From: Lactobacillus panisapium
GTDB taxonomy: Bacteria; Bacillota; Bacilli; Lactobacillales; Lactobacillaceae
NCBI RefSeq assembly: GCF_019469265.1
Contig: NZ_CP048268.1
Coordinates: forward strand, 713,501 to 777,500
Direction of reading: 5' to 3'
DNA: 64,000 nucleotides
Under the pieces are notes generated by a model. That model searched no databases. It was not told the origin of the DNA and worked only from the letters and a program-made list of their open reading frames with translations. The translations under genes were made by a program, and so were the position numbers. Below, piece after piece: positions 63,394 through 64,000 of the stretch (within the stretch, counting starts at the first letter, position 1; each line of letters starts with the position of its first letter).

Positions 63394-64000
63394 ATGTACG
63401 CGGAAATTCCTGTGCTAGAAGCTCTCGTTCCTGACATCTTAAAAGTTTTTCGGCAAAGGTATCTTGTCCTTGAGCAAATTTCTCTTCATGCACCTGTTGG
63501 ACGCAGAAGTGTTGCTCGGTCATTGGGACTTTCTGAAAGAAATGTGCGAACCGAAACAGAGTATCTTCGTGAGCTTGGTTTAATTGAGATCAAGAGTTTT
63601 GGCATGTTTATGACAGAAAAGGGCAAAAAGATGTTGCAAGAAGCAGCACCACTGATTGATCGCTTGTTTAATGCTCGTGAGACTGAAGTCGATTTAGCAC
63701 GTAAACTTGGGATTGAACGAACGATTATTGTTCCTGGTGATAGTGATTTGCAAGAGCTAGTCTTTGAAAAGATGGGAGAAGAACTAAATTCTGCTCTGGA
63801 TCTTTTATTGCCGCTCGGGCATTCAATTATTACTGTACTAGGTGGAGCTGCACTTGCAAAGTCAGCTAGAAATTTGTCTAAAAGTTTAGGTAAAAATCGG
63901 CAATTGGAATTTGTACCAGGTCGGGGAGCCTTAGGCGAAAATGTTGCTATTCAAAGTAATACAATCGTCCAGGAAATGGCCGCTGAGACTGGTGGTAACT
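63394..64000 (+). CDS. cggR: Central glycolytic genes regulator CggR, 3' end cut by window
   Basis: The first 202 codons are present. Residues about 20-70 form the N-terminal winged helix-turn-helix (VGRRSVARSLGLSERNVRTE), followed by the start of the SorC/DeoR-type sugar-binding domain (TVLGGAALAKSARNL near 149-163, VPGRGALGENV near residue 173-183). CggR represses the gapA-pgk-tpi-eno operon and is inactivated by fructose-1,6-bisphosphate. GGAGAAGGAGAG precedes ATG 63394. The gap gene should lie just beyond the window. Confidence 0.93.
   Translation, partial: MYAEIPVLEALVPDILKVFRQRYLVLEQISLHAPVGRRSVARSLGLSERNVRTETEYLRELGLIEIKSFGMFMTEKGKKMLQEAAPLIDRLFNARETEVDLARKLGIERTIIVPGDSDLQELVFEKMGEELNSALDLLLPLGHSIITVLGGAALAKSARNLSKSLGKNRQLEFVPGRGALGENVAIQSNTIVQEMAAETGGN

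Noticed and set aside
1-64000. CRISPR array, prophage or lanthipeptide biosynthetic cluster
   Set aside because: No regularly spaced repeats, phage structural genes or lanthipeptide enzymes were seen.

Overview
The window is a low-GC Gram-positive chromosome segment that fits Lactobacillus in the strict sense (the L. delbrueckii/helveticus/acidophilus group). The main reasons are gene order: yjbK-relQ-nadK-rluD, ymfI-ymfM-pgsA-recA-rny, comFA-comFC-hpf-secA-prfB-hprK-lgt-gpsA-trxB-pgcA-uvrB-uvrA and rapZ-glmR-whiA-clpP-...-cggR. Frequent TTG starts behind strong Shine-Dalgarno sites, a prfB +1 frameshift and CIRCE and CggR operators also fit. Species cannot be fixed from the sequence alone.

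Layout. 1-3412: CYTH protein (minus, cut by the window edge) divergent from relQ-nadK-rluD. 3472-12592: lactonase-like beta-propeller, an unusual P2-type ATPase, an orphan sorbitol-type EIIA, an AI-2E family permease, trmL, DUF1149 and ftsK. 12772-21805: ymfI-ymfM-pgsA, an opuC osmoprotectant ABC operon where cinA would be expected, then recA and rny. 21959-26610: an inserted cassette of one AraC-type regulator and two FAD/FMN reductases whose FMN domains sit at opposite ends. 26760-49503: the conserved core (tagO, yigZ, competence, secretion, translation, lipoprotein, phospholipid, thioredoxin, sugar-phosphate, UV-repair and cell-wall regulation genes), ending with clpP under a CIRCE operator.

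50313-62947 is an accessory island between clpP and cggR. It holds three paralogous secreted proteins (GW-like plus Ig-like plus an uncharacterised propeller-like C-terminal domain) and a PerR/Fur regulator with an 84-bp duplicated 3' fragment about 1.5 kb away. Between the two fur copies lie an AT-rich orphan gene with a HEPN-type motif and a decayed IS3-family element. The island also has an APC permease, a lantibiotic-immunity-type ABC transporter (LanFEG with an E-loop ATPase), a stand-alone putrescine carbamoyltransferase-like gene and a tRNA-Arg(CCG). The window ends inside cggR, which has a structured 5' leader and a CggR operator.

The most interesting material is the secreted-protein/fur/HEPN island and the AraC-flavoprotein cassette with three phased operator-like repeats. 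I found no CRISPR array, prophage or complete new defence system.
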